Counted from the first letter of the stretch, positions 1-8,052 are shown. The stretch is 64,000 nt of DNA from an uncultured Eubacterium sp. (GCA_910583555.1 CAJTXO010000016.1:33385-97384); one strand, 5' to 3'. A program made the numbers and translations. The notes: generated by a model not told the origin, from the letters alone.

Positions 1-200
1 AAATATGTTAAATCTTTTACCGTACACCCTGTTTCTTCCTGACATTCCCGACACGCAGCATTCTCTATTGATTCCCCATTTTCCACACGACCTGCTGGAA
101 CTTCCCATTCCAAGCGCATCGTAGTATATCTTCTAGACTGAATGAGCAGAACCTCCCCCGTCTCATTGAATACAACAATACTGACTGCTTCATTATTCAT
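1..200 (-). CDS. NUDIX hydrolase (MutT-like), 3' part outside the window
   Basis: The minus-strand reading from the ATG at 200 gives about 66 residues before the window edge. They start MNNEAVSIVVFNETGEVLLI and hold a full Nudix box: G, five residues, E, seven residues, then RECQEETG. The Nudix box binds metal and positions the pyrophosphate of nucleotide-like substrates. The start is supported by a purine-rich GAGGTG about 8 nt upstream. The short N-terminus fits small MutT-like enzymes rather than ADP-ribose pyrophosphatases, which carry an extra N-terminal domain. The exact substrate cannot be read from this fragment. Confidence 0.8.
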   Translation of the reverse strand, partial: MNNEAVSIVVFNETGEVLLIQSRRYTTMRLEWEVPAGRVENGESIENAACRECQEETGCTVKDLTY

Positions 201-205
201 GTCAA

Positions 206-334
206 TCACCTCTGCAAACTGGACTTCTGATAAAACGACTTTTTGATTTCCCAATATCCAAATCTTTTTCCACCTTTATGTTCTATTTTTCCCTCATTCA
301 CCAATTCTTTCACATTTTTTTGTATGTGTTCTAT
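206..334 (-). pseudogene. Winged-helix tail fragment, no start codon
   Basis: A minus-strand open stretch of 42 codons with no ATG encodes a segment including NVKELVNEGKIEHKGG and FGYWEI. This looks like the second helix and wing of the C-terminal winged-helix domain found in AlbA_2/ATP-binding regulator proteins. It ends in TGA just upstream of the NUDIX start and overlaps its ribosome binding site. I read it as a decayed 3' end, because nothing upstream in frame continues the protein. The family link is by eye. Confidence 0.45.
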
Positions 335-419
335 TCATAATTCTCACTTAACATCCTCCCCCAATGCAATAAAGCCAACTGTAACTGCAAGCGCAAGCAC
401 AATGTCGCATCGACATAGA

Positions 420-1068
420 CTATTTCGATAACCGATACCGCACCGCCGGACCGGAACCCGTTTTGATGATTTTGTTTTGCGCGATCAACTCGTTCAGGGC
501 ACGTATGGCAGGAAACTTTGATCTGCCAAGAAGTTCTTCGACCTCTTTGCGGCTGACCACACCTTTTTGTGTGATCACGGAAAGTACCTTTTCCGTATCG
601 CTCATCGTATCATTAAAGACTGCGATGATTTTCGGCAGAACAACCACGAAAGAGGACGGAGCGGGCTTAAACACCGGTTTATCAGGATAATCGTCATAGC
701 TTTCTATGATACGCCGAATACCCGCACCATAACTTTCCATCAGTTCCAAACGGTAAAACACAATCAGTCAGATGATACGGGCGTTTTGTTCCACGCAGTA
801 TATGAACTCTGATAACAGTTTTACCGCCTTCATCGACTGCATTGATAGAAGTATAGGCAGACAGATCCGGCCTGATTCCATCGCGTATCATGTTCCCAAT
901 CTGTTCCATCACTTTTTCAGTATCCGCCACACCGACAACTCCGCCATTCCGGTCAATCCCGACAAATATCTCACCACCATCCGAATTGGCAAAGGCTATA
1001 ATCTCTTTTTTAAAATCTGCATTAACTTCCTGCTTTAATTCAACAGTATAGCTTTCTTCATATTTCAT
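420..1068 (-). pseudogene. AlbA_2-domain ATP-binding regulator, internally deleted
   Basis: Two overlapping minus-strand frames make up one damaged gene. The first (from 1068) carries a typical AlbA_2 domain: LKQEVNADFKKEIIAFANSD, then GGEIFVGIDRNGGVVGV, running to about residue 100. The second frame (from about 761 down) starts with the C-terminal region motif MESYGAGIRRIIESY and ends in a winged-helix domain, giving 113 aa. The GHKL-like middle of the usual 400-480 aa protein is missing and the frame shifts at the junction near 740-760. The parts could be expressed separately, but the normal product cannot be made. Confidence 0.75.
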
Positions 1069-1192
1069 TTTCCAGCCTCCAATAATCGTTATTATCGTTT
1101 ACATCGCCATTATGCCCCTAATCCATGACGATTACAAGACAATTATTCCGATTATTACAGTAAAGCCATGCTATTCCCTGCAATTCTGAATT

Positions 1193-2044
1193 TTATCCCT
1201 TCATACCACGAGTGATCATCGTCACGGAAACAGATGTGTCCCACTGCTTTATTCCTTCTCTGTACAGACGGAGCCGCTCATCATATTTGCCATTGATCAC
1301 GGATAGTATTTCATCGGCGTGATTGGAGTGAGCGGACTGAACAGCCTCTATATCTGTTTGTCGCAGCGCTTCAATCATAAGTTCCGCCATCTCAGGTGAA
1401 TACTTCGAATCATCCGGAGTGAGGTCAATGACCGCATATCCAGTTGTTACATTTGTAAAACCATTTTCCTCCATAAATGCGGGAATTTCGGACTCAGACT
1501 TCGGAAATCTGCAGACATTGAACTTCTCCAGTTCATCTTCTGATTGCGGAACACTCTCCCAAAACCGTTCTTCCTTTACTGTTGTTTCCAGACATGGCGC
1601 GACACAGCAAAGCCCTTTTCGCGCAGATAGGCACAGACATATGCCGCCCGTTTTCAATACTCGTCTTTGTTCACCCCAAAAAGCAGTCGGCTCCACATGT
1701 TCCAGAACCGTATTGGAAATGGTGACATCAAATGAATGATCCTCAAAAGGAAGTTGAGCAGCGTCACCTTCTTTAAAATCAACACCTGTGATATTTTCTT
1801 TTGCAAACGCTATAAAATTGCTGTCTCTGTCGATGGCGGTAATATGTGCATTTGGATACCATTTACGCAGGGATTCCGCAAGTGCCCCCGGGCCACAGCC
1901 AATCTCCAGAATATTCAACGTAGCACTCTGGTCCAGGTTGAACAAACTTTTATACTGATCAAAGAACATATCGTCAAATCTTAATTTTCTACTAAGATAC
2001 AGCGTCATGATCCCTTGCACATGATCTGACCAAATAGTATTCAT
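1193..2044 (-). CDS. Class I SAM-dependent methyltransferase
   Basis: The product is 283 aa when started at MNTIWSDHVQ, chosen because GGAGGGG lies about 5 nt upstream; an ATG 15 nt earlier lacks a good site. Motif I is ILEIGCGPGALAE (residues about 45-57), followed by the acidic post-I residue in ITAIDRDSNF and the motif ISNTVLEHVEP. This is the methyltransferase 11/25 fold of small-molecule methylases. No substrate-specific feature is visible. It stands between damaged genes but is itself intact. Confidence 0.8.
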   Translation of the reverse strand: MNTIWSDHVQGIMTLYLSRKLRFDDMFFDQYKSLFNLDQSATLNILEIGCGPGALAESLRKWYPNAHITAIDRDSNFIAFAKENITGVDFKEGDAAQLPFEDHSFDVTISNTVLEHVEPTAFWGEQRRVLKTGGICLCLSARKGLCCVAPCLETTVKEERFWESVPQSEDELEKFNVCRFPKSESEIPAFMEENGFTNVTTGYAVIDLTPDDSKYSPEMAELMIEALRQTDIEAVQSAHSNHADEILSVINGKYDERLRLYREGIKQWDTSVSVTMITRGMKG

Positions 2045-2102
2045 ATTACCCCTCCACAAACTCCGGTTTCGCTTTTATGTAACCACCCAGCCAACACCTT
2101 CA

Positions 2103-2486
2103 TCATGGCCCCATCAAAAACCTTCCGGTTATACTTCTTAAACCAAATATGTCAGCCACATCTTCTAATCCCAATTTGATCTCTTCCCGGGAGAAATCAT
2201 GTTCTTCTAAAAAATCATCCGCCTTATTATTTAAATATAAATAAAACAACAGTGCAATTTCTAAACTCTCCCTATCCTCATCACTGATCAGATCATGTAA
2301 TCTATTTTCCGCTTCATTGATTTTTCCGGCATCGATCATGTCCAACAAATTTTCCAAAGTTTCCTTTTGTACTTTGTTTTCTATCAACTCCACTGTCGGA
2401 GATTCCGAATCAATGTTGAATAATAGCTTTAAAATAACCCGCACCATTTCTTTAATGAGCCGCATGACATAATCCTGCTCAAACAT
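2103..2486 (-). CDS. Small helical protein, DUF6483-like
   Basis: A 127-aa acidic, mostly helical protein starting MFEQDYVMRLIKEMVRVILK. I take this as the start rather than the ATG two codons earlier because GGAGG sits 6 nt upstream. There is no signal peptide or membrane segment. The N-terminal segment and the repeated helical C-terminal half resemble the Lachnospiraceae family I know as DUF6483, whose function is unknown; the family name is from memory. It has its own promoter embedded in an inverted repeat at 2509-2559, so it is probably regulated separately from the STAS gene upstream. Confidence 0.6.
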   Translation of the reverse strand: MFEQDYVMRLIKEMVRVILKLLFNIDSESPTVELIENKVQKETLENLLDMIDAGKINEAENRLHDLISDEDRESLEIALLFYLYLNNKADDFLEEHDFSREEIKLGLEDVADIFGLRSITGRFLMGP

Positions 2487-2508
2487 GATCATCCTCCCCC
2501 TGTTCTCT

Positions 2509-2559
2509 TATATTTACATTGGTAAGATTATACCACTTCCTCTTAGCAATGTAAATATA
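2509..2559 (-). promoter_or_regulatory. Promoter flanked by a 13-bp perfect inverted repeat
   Basis: Arms at 2509-2521 and 2547-2559 (TATATTTACATTG and its complement) are perfect and separated by 25 bp. On the minus strand a sigma-A promoter lies within: -35 TTTACA (complement of 2550-2555), 17-bp spacer, -10 TATAAT (complement of 2527-2532). One arm covers the -35 and the other lies just after the -10, a layout expected for a repressor site controlling the gene at 2103-2486. Confidence 0.6.
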
Positions 2560-2564
2560 TGAAA

Positions 2565-2867
2565 TCAGGCTCTTTCTATCATCAGTACATCAATCGCTCC
2601 GGCTGTCTCAAAAACATCCATAACATCCTCATTCACATTTCTGACGATCATCCTTCCCTGCTCGTTCATAGTCTTCTGCACCGAACACAACACACGGACT
2701 CCCTCAGAAGAAATATACTCCAACTCCGTCATGTCCATTATAAGCGTTTTCACGCCTTGCAGAGAGTCCCCCAGTTGTTTCTCCAGTTTCGGAGCAGTAA
2801 CCGTCTCCAGCCTGCCGATCAGTTGTACCGTCAATTCATCGTTTTTCAAAGTTCTTAAAACCGTCAT
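2565..2867 (-). CDS. STAS-domain protein (anti-sigma factor antagonist type)
   Basis: A 100-aa single STAS domain. The core motif DMTELEYISSEGVRVL (about residues 42-57) carries the serine region that is phosphorylated in SpoIIAA/RsbV proteins. The start MTVLRTL is preceded by GGAGGG at about 7 nt; an in-frame ATG seven codons upstream lacks a site. No partner anti-sigma kinase or phosphatase lies nearby, so its sigma factor or transport partner is elsewhere. It is likely cytosolic. Confidence 0.85.
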   Translation of the reverse strand: MTVLRTLKNDELTVQLIGRLETVTAPKLEKQLGDSLQGVKTLIMDMTELEYISSEGVRVLCSVQKTMNEQGRMIVRNVNEDVMDVFETAGAIDVLMIERA

Positions 2868-2926
2868 TCTGTTTCCCTCCAATTTCATATAAAGTACTCA
2901 TTTAGCCGTATCTGCCACTTTTCCCG

Positions 2927-3508
2927 TCATTCCCCAATATCTGTGTGACCTTGCTCAAACTCCCACTGCAGGCCATATTTGTCAATAAAGTAAAAATATT
3001 TAGTATTTCCTAAAAGATCCGCCGCCTTCTGTTTTATCTGCAGATCATCTTCCTTTTTCTTGTCAAAGTAATGAAAATCTGAAGGATCTGTCTTACTGAT
3101 CTGATAGACCTTATAATCCTGTGTCGTATTAATGAGCGTGACGTCCGGCTGTGCTTTTATATATTCAAAAGCCTCTTCAATATTCGTTATTTTCAACGCT
3201 ACATGCCTTGCGCCGCTGACATCGTTTGCCGCAAATATGACCGGTACCTTACGGCCCTCCGGTTTGTGGTAACACATGAGTTCCAACGTGAGACAGGTTC
3301 CCGGCACATCCATGAACCCGATGGATACCTCGCCTTCTTCCGCCTCGCTGAGAAAACCTCCGGCCTGAAAAAAACCTTTATTTTTCCAGTGGGGTATATG
3401 CTGGTTCGGGATCGCTCCCAAAATTCTTTCGTAATATATAAATGCTTCTATTACATCATCCACAAAAATACATACATGTGATAATCCTGTGAAATTTGGT
3501 TTTTCCAT
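2927..3508 (-). CDS. VOC (glyoxalase/bleomycin-resistance) superfamily protein
   Basis: A 193-aa protein starting MEKPNFTGLSHVCIFVDDVI, with GGAG about 7 nt upstream. The opening beta strand with the GLSHVCIFVDD pattern and a later repeat (GARHVALKITNIEEAFEYIK, then FYFIDKYGLQWEFEQ) give the paired beta-alpha-beta-beta-beta modules of the VOC fold. Candidate metal ligands are the His of LSHV, the His of ARHVAL and the Glu of WEFEQ. The reaction is not predictable. A palindrome upstream (3567-3581) may be its operator. Confidence 0.75.
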   Translation of the reverse strand: MEKPNFTGLSHVCIFVDDVIEAFIYYERILGAIPNQHIPHWKNKGFFQAGGFLSEAEEGEVSIGFMDVPGTCLTLELMCYHKPEGRKVPVIFAANDVSGARHVALKITNIEEAFEYIKAQPDVTLINTTQDYKVYQISKTDPSDFHYFDKKKEDDLQIKQKAADLLGNTKYFYFIDKYGLQWEFEQGHTDIGE

Positions 3509-3566
3509 CTTGCTCCTCCTCGCTAACTATCCGCTTTTTCGCGGAGTCGCTTCTGATCTTACTTTA

Positions 3567-3581
3567 TGATAAAGTTTATCA
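3567..3581. promoter_or_regulatory. 15-bp palindrome upstream of the VOC gene
   Basis: TGATAAAGTTTATCA is a perfect palindrome with one central base, 58 bp before the VOC start codon. It is a plausible dimeric regulator site. No regulator gene lies next to it. Confidence 0.35.
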
Positions 3582-3653
3582 AAGCAGCAGAGAATAACAA
3601 CCCCTTTGGAACAATTCGCTCTTTTGGGGGTACGAATTGCTATACATGTAAAA

Positions 3654-3684
3654 GAGCCACTTCCATGCAAGCATGAAGTGACTC
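3654..3684 (-). terminator. Rho-independent terminator after the pseudogene at 3744-4763
   Basis: On the minus strand GAGTCACTTC... pairs with the complementary arm (one bulge) and is followed by CTTTTAC. It lies 60 bp past the stop codon of the decayed gene. Confidence 0.6.
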
Positions 3685-3743
3685 CTATTTGACCACAGTT
3701 ATCTTTGATAATCCTTCTCTCCTGATCCAGTGCATCTCTCCTT

Positions 3744-4763
3744 CTATTTCCTCTTCACATCAATCCATCCGTAAGCTCTCATTTCTGCCCGGAATGCGTT
3801 TCTCCATGAATACTTATCCTTATACGATGTCATAAGTTTCTGTTTTGCGTCTGCCTCGCCCAAAGATTCCTGTACCTATCCCAATGCCGCAAGAAACGCC
3901 GCACATTCCCCATAATACTTCCTGCGATTTGCGCCCATGATCCCTTCTACCCTTTTTTCAAGCAAACCTGCGATTTTTTCGATCGCACGGGTTCTAATAT
4001 CTGGCTCCATGTGCACAACAGATCTCCATTTTGAAAATATATCATGACATACTCCGCCGTTTTCAAAGCCACCCTGCTCCGCATGATATAGTTTTTTGGT
4101 ATCCGGTTTAACGCCTCCATCCCCACCGCTGCCATTTTATCCGCATCCGTGCATGTCTCATTTTCCAGTATGTTCAAATACAATCCCGGATGAGAAACGG
4201 CATATTCCTCTGCATATCTGACGGCCGCGGAAAAATCATTCAATAAACCGTTGGCCTCCAAAATAAGTCGGTCCGCGTCGCCTGACTTGATTGCCCCAAG
4301 GTAGGTGATCCACCGTGTCAAAAACTCCGGAAAATCAGGCAGATCTTCATCTCCATGCTGCATGATCGCCTCCAGCGTCACATGTATGAACGAAATGACA
4401 CGCTTCCTCCAGCATATCCGAAATTCCGCTTTTATCTACATAATAAAATTCTTCGCAAATGTTATTATACCAATCATCATATTCTTCATTTAAGATACTT
4501 TCGATCATAATCTCCTGCGAATCGATTTGGATTAAATTGTCTTTGATGATCTCGTACTTTTCATAAAATTCAACCTCTGCCTCTGCTTCTTTGAGCGATT
4601 CATTTTCTGTCGCTCCCCCTATCGCTTTTAATCTTTCTAGAAAATCCTCCCTGCGGTATTCCGGCAAAATCCGCCCGATCTCATGTATAAAAGAAGTAAG
4701 CTGTTATGCTGAATACCGCACTGTGATGGCATCCGTTTGTTTTAAAAAATTTGTCAGGTTCAT
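3744..4763 (-). pseudogene. Decayed 340-codon gene of unknown function
   Basis: Reading the minus strand from the ATG at 4763 and allowing repairs gives one continuous protein of about 340 aa. It runs from MNLTNFLKQTDAITVRYSA through PEYRREDFLERLKAIGG and LEEACHFVHTC to a C-terminus YSWRNAFRAEMRAYGWIDVK. The damage is at least two in-frame stops (one after VRYSA, one near 3880 in ALG-stop-VQESLGEA) and frameshifts near 4370 and 4000. The tail with basic and aromatic residues is distinctive and reminds me of proteins that occur with SWIM zinc fingers. I cannot name the family with confidence. Confidence 0.65.
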
Positions 4764-4787
4764 AAGTTAATCTCCAATCCATATATT

Positions 4788-5378
4788 TTAATGGTTGAAA
4801 TTATCGTCGTTTATTTTGCAATATCTTTTCATCTTAGTTGCACCCGTTTCCGAAATCTTCCCATCCGCTACCAACAGCTTCAGCAACGTTCTTACTCAGG
4901 TCCGCCCTACATTCAGCCACCAGGCTACTTCCTCTACTTTATATTCAACATATAGCTGCATCCTGCTTAAAATCAGTGCCTTTTGCGTCTCTATTTTTTC
5001 TGTCACTTTTTTTCTGTCACTTCTTTAGTCTCCGCATTGACAAACGACAATTTTAAAATCGTTCTATCAGGCGCATATTCTTCTATTACCTCTGGCGCAA
5101 TCCATCCCTGATCTGCCCAGACATCATCTGCCTCTTTCCCGTGCGTATACTTCCGGGATTTTCCATAATAATACTGTCAGCATCTTTTTTAATAACAACA
5201 CCGCGCGGCAAATAAAAATCCGTATTTACAAGACAATTTGCAAGTGCTTCCCTGATCGCCTTGTGCACGGGCGTGTCATCGATCCTAACCACTCCCTCCA
5301 GTTTAAAAGGTACTTTAACATCTTTTACCAGCTTCCCATACAGGAGCCAGCCCCCATTTTCATTACAGGCTGTGATTA
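4788..5378 (-). pseudogene. AlbA_2-type ATP-binding regulator remnant (middle and C-terminus)
   Basis: The minus strand encodes the GHKL-like middle domain (VHKAIREALANCLVNTDF, then LPRGVVIKKDADSIIMENPG). After a frameshift or deletion near 5090 come the C-terminal pieces EEYAPDRTILKLSFV and a winged-helix domain. That last part (about 4800-4990) has an in-frame TGA within WWLNVGRT-stop-VRTLLKLL. The N-terminal AlbA_2 domain is absent: the 5' side is joined directly to a flavodoxin fragment. This is a second, different member of the family seen at 420-1068. Confidence 0.75.
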
Positions 5379-5519
5379 CCCTTCATGATTCGTTGACAAT
5401 TCATTCGCAGCATCCTCTTTTTCGATAGAAATTGCCTGTGTGTTTTCGTCTAATAAATGTATCAATTTTTCAATACAGTGTTTTGTGTTTCCCGTTCCAC
5501 TAAAATATATACCCAACAT
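5376..5519 (-). pseudogene. Flavodoxin/EFR1-type N-terminal fragment
   Basis: A 47-aa minus-strand frame starts MLGIYFSGTGNTKHCIEKL, the FMN phosphate-binding loop (SGTGNT) of flavodoxins and of clostridial flavodoxin-ferredoxin (EFR1) proteins. It stops at 5376, where the sequence becomes the AlbA_2-type remnant, so the rest of the flavodoxin has been deleted. A 150-250 aa protein would be normal. It is not expected to be functional. Confidence 0.65.
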
Positions 5520-5600
5520 AATGAAATCTCCCGTCTGGCTCTTTGATGATTTATTTGTTCTTCCCTACAAACGGGAATTTTGTGCTTTCTATATCATTTT

Positions 5601-6380
5601 CTATGATGAAATAAACATCCCATATTCCTTCGGCACATTTAGAATCCCATCTGTTGTATTTTTTATCAAAATTTCTTTTATTACTTGTTTCGGTATATTA
5701 TTTAATGATGTCATGCTGGAAAGCGAATAAATATATTCCACCATATTGTCGATATTAGTAACTGCCAACGAATCAATATATTCTTTTTTTTCAACGGATG
5801 AAAAGGTTCTACTCAAAATCTCATGTCCATTTTGTAGTGTGAAATTCTTATTAATCTTATCTTCAACTCTGTATTCAAATAAGATTTTCGAAAGATACTC
5901 GATAATTCCATGCTCACCATATGTTGCACAATAAAAAGCACCACCACATTTTAATACGCGACGCACTTCAGTTAATCCTTTTTTTATATTAGGAACATGA
6001 TATAACATCATATTTGCAATGACTACATCAAAACTATCATCTTTATAAGGTATTTGCTGAATATCCAAAACTTTATATTCTATATTGTCATAGTTACCTA
6101 CCGTTTCTTTTGTTGTTGCTACCATTCCATCTGAAAAATCAGAAAGTATTAATCTAGAACAAGTACTAATCAGAGACTCTCTCCCTTTCCACATATCTCC
6201 TGTTCCGCATCCTAACTCTAATACACTCGCACCTTTATCAATTCTATAATTTGAAACTATCCAATTTCCAAAACCCATCTTGTTCGTTGAATATTTATCA
6301 TGAATAGATATTCTTGTATTTAAATTATTTGCAGTAGCATATTGTTGTTTTACAACCGATGTATCATTTATCTCGCTCAT
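5601..6380 (-). CDS. Class I SAM-dependent methyltransferase
   Basis: A 259-aa protein starting MSEINDTSVVKQQYATANNL, with GGAGG 5-6 nt upstream. Motif I is VLELGCGTGDMWK (residues about 53-65), followed by LILSDFSDGM and the motif VVIANMMLYHVP. The layout is that of methyltransferases acting on small molecules or antibiotics. It is AT-rich compared with the str operon and is preceded at 3 nt by the end of a Cys-rich open frame (6383-6589), suggesting linked translation in the past. Substrate unknown. It is not related closely to the methyltransferase at 1193. Confidence 0.8.
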   Translation of the reverse strand: MSEINDTSVVKQQYATANNLNTRISIHDKYSTNKMGFGNWIVSNYRIDKGASVLELGCGTGDMWKGRESLISTCSRLILSDFSDGMVATTKETVGNYDNIEYKVLDIQQIPYKDDSFDVVIANMMLYHVPNIKKGLTEVRRVLKCGGAFYCATYGEHGIIEYLSKILFEYRVEDKINKNFTLQNGHEILSRTFSSVEKKEYIDSLAVTNIDNMVEYIYSLSSMTSLNNIPKQVIKEILIKNTTDGILNVPKEYGMFISS

Positions 6381-6382
6381 AC

Positions 6383-6589
6383 CTAACCTCCACAAATACC
6401 GATTTTCCTACATTTTTCATATTGCATTGGACCATACGGAAGAATCCACAAAGTTATCTCATCAGCATAATGAACCTCCTTCTTCGGTGAACATTGTTTT
6501 TCATTACACGGATCATCTTTACAATAGCAATTGGGAATACATCTCTTCGACTCAATTAAAAAATCACTTTTCCTATTACACGTTTGATT
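6383..6589 (-). pseudogene. Cys-rich open frame without a recognisable start codon
   Basis: A 68-codon open frame on the minus strand has eight cysteines in a regular pattern (RCIPNCYCKDDPCNEKQC, later YEKCRKIGICGG), typical of zinc- or cluster-binding modules. There is no ATG, GTG or TTG near its beginning, only an in-frame stop. It ends 3 nt before the methyltransferase start and contains that gene's ribosome binding site. It is either the 3' end of a truncated gene or a small protein with an unusual start; I favour truncation. Family unknown. Confidence 0.4.
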
Positions 6590-6699
6590 TTACACTAGGA
6601 TAATACTATTTGCAAGCTGTTTGTTCAACTGCATTCATCGCCATACTGCTTAGTTCGAAACATCATCAGTTTGTGTGAAAGATATATGACTATTTCGTG

Positions 6700-6773
6700 T
6701 CATATATTTTTACCTTATTGCCTACGTGCACTCGGGACTTTCACCCGTTAGAACTCGCCCATGCTGGGCAAAC
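6700..6773 (-). mobile_element. Group II intron 5'-end relic (class C-like)
   Basis: On the minus strand, directly after a terminator hairpin, the sequence GTTTGCCCAGCATGGGCGAG begins at 6773 and continues with TTCTAACGGGTGAAAGTCCC then GAGTGCACGTAGGCAATAAG. This matches the conserved start of bacterial group II intron domain I (GUGYGCCC...GGGUGARAGUCCCGA). Class C introns are known to insert right behind terminator stems, as here. No reverse transcriptase or domain V/VI follows, so only the 5' stub remains. The left border is approximate. Confidence 0.6.
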
Positions 6774-6774
6774 A

Positions 6775-6810
6775 GTAAAAAGGACTTCCTGAATTTAAAG
6801 GAAGTCCTTT
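6775..6810 (-). terminator. Terminator of the three-gene unit
   Basis: An 11-bp stem (AAAGGACTTCC with its complement, 6779-6789 and 6800-6810) is followed on the minus strand by TTTTTACT. It lies 10 bp after the stop of the 206-aa gene and abuts the intron relic. Confidence 0.8.
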
Positions 6811-6819
6811 ACAACTTAA

Positions 6820-7440
6820 TCAATCGTATTTCATTTGCAATTTATTATATATCATTTCTTTATTATATCTCTCAATCCAAAACAACATATCAGCATACGT
6901 AAGAACATCAAAATCATTACCACACAAATCATTCAACGCCAATGTCTTTATTCGCCCTTGAACATATGAATCATGCCCGAAATTAGTCTTAGGAAAAACA
7001 AACGTAGCCTGCTTCTTTAGTTCCTCATAGCACTCCGTTTTTCCATCACGCTCCAAATCCGATAAAAGGAAAAGATACATAACATATATTGCTGATAAAA
7101 ATGCTACTTCATAATTAGCATAAACAACTTTTACTGGCATCTCTTCATCAGGCATTTCATAATTTATCATGCGAACATTCAACAATGCGCCTGTAATGCA
7201 AGCACATATCTTGTATCCATCAATTTTATTTTCTTCATCCTTGCCTGTATCAAAATACTTTTTTCGAACCAGAAGCCTAACATCTTCATATTGATGATAT
7301 AATTTTTGACACATTGCATCGGAAACATTAATACGAACTGAATATTTTTCTCGTAAAGCGGGAGAAATCTCATCAAATACATCCTGCGCAGCTTTTGCAA
7401 TACCGTGCCTCCAAATATATTCAAAAGTATCTATTTTCAT
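6820..7440 (-). CDS. Unknown 206-aa protein, last gene of a three-gene unit
   Basis: A 206-aa protein starting MKIDTFEYIWRHGIAKAAQD. I do not recognise a domain. It is mostly helical by appearance, with a hydrophobic stretch in the middle (VAFLSAIYVMYLFLLSDLE, about residues 112-130) that could be a buried helix or a weak membrane segment, and a conserved-looking C-terminal part with NFGHDSYVQGRIKTLALND. Its ATG follows directly after the TAA of the 62-aa gene, so the two are co-translated. The region is AT-rich compared with flanking housekeeping genes, a sign of transfer. Confidence 0.7.
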   Translation of the reverse strand: MKIDTFEYIWRHGIAKAAQDVFDEISPALREKYSVRINVSDAMCQKLYHQYEDVRLLVRKKYFDTGKDEENKIDGYKICACITGALLNVRMINYEMPDEEMPVKVVYANYEVAFLSAIYVMYLFLLSDLERDGKTECYEELKKQATFVFPKTNFGHDSYVQGRIKTLALNDLCGNDFDVLTYADMLFWIERYNKEMIYNKLQMKYD

Positions 7441-7629
7441 TTAATAATCACCCACATTTACTTTAAATTCAGAAACAAAATTTTTATCAGACAATCGTTT
7501 AATCTTATCTTCAACGCTTTCACTAGTATTTTTTAATCTAAAGTTGTGAAGCATCTTAAACGCCATTTCTCTGTAATTCGTTTCCTCTCTATATTCTTTT
7601 GTAAATACTTCACGCACTTTACTCAACAT
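7441..7629 (-). CDS. Unknown 62-aa basic protein
   Basis: Starts MLSKVREVFTKEYREETNYR with AAAGGAG about 7 nt upstream. The sequence is charged and helical with no cysteine and no membrane segment. It lies between a four-helix membrane protein and the 206-aa protein in one closely spaced set (27-nt and 0-nt gaps). A small partner or antitoxin-like role is possible from size and position only. Confidence 0.6.
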   Translation of the reverse strand: MLSKVREVFTKEYREETNYREMAFKMLHNFRLKNTSESVEDKIKRLSDKNFVSEFKVNVGDY

Positions 7630-7656
7630 AGTAATTCTCCTTTCAGTTTATAATTA

Positions 7657-8052
7657 TCATTTAAGTTTCATAAACTTAAAAAATAAAATCACATAAACAA
7701 TCGACACTATTGCCATTGCAATCGTCGTTCCTAAGCAATAACGGCACGCATTTATAATCGCAATTACACCATACACAACAGTCGATATAATCGTAAGAGC
7801 AATCCATTTTCTAGAAAGTCCAGAAAGTTCTTGTTGTCTACTATCATAAACAGCAAAATACTGATAAGCCATACATATTATCATTGAAATGTATGTAGAA
7901 AACGTATTACTATTAAAAATATCTAACCAATCTATTATATGAATTTCATTACCACTTTGGAACAACTTTCCAACCGATAGGCACATACATGAAATCCAAA
8001 AAATCATGGGAATAATTATTAGCCAATCAATTTTCTTATCCTTTTTCTTCAT
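7657..8052 (-). CDS. Unknown 131-aa membrane protein
   Basis: Starts MKKKDKKIDWLIIIPMIFWI and shows about four membrane segments: residues 10-28, 53-68, 85-104 and 108-126. Short basic ends (KKKDKK at the N-terminus, KFMKLK at the C-terminus) suggest both ends stay in the cytoplasm. It is the first gene of the three-gene unit, with GTAGGT close before the ATG. Not recognised as a known family; size and topology would suit a small holin-like or effector membrane protein, but nothing proves it. Confidence 0.65.
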   Translation of the reverse strand: MKKKDKKIDWLIIIPMIFWISCMCLSVGKLFQSGNEIHIIDWLDIFNSNTFSTYISMIICMAYQYFAVYDSRQQELSGLSRKWIALTIISTVVYGVIAIINACRYCLGTTIAMAIVSIVYVILFFKFMKLK

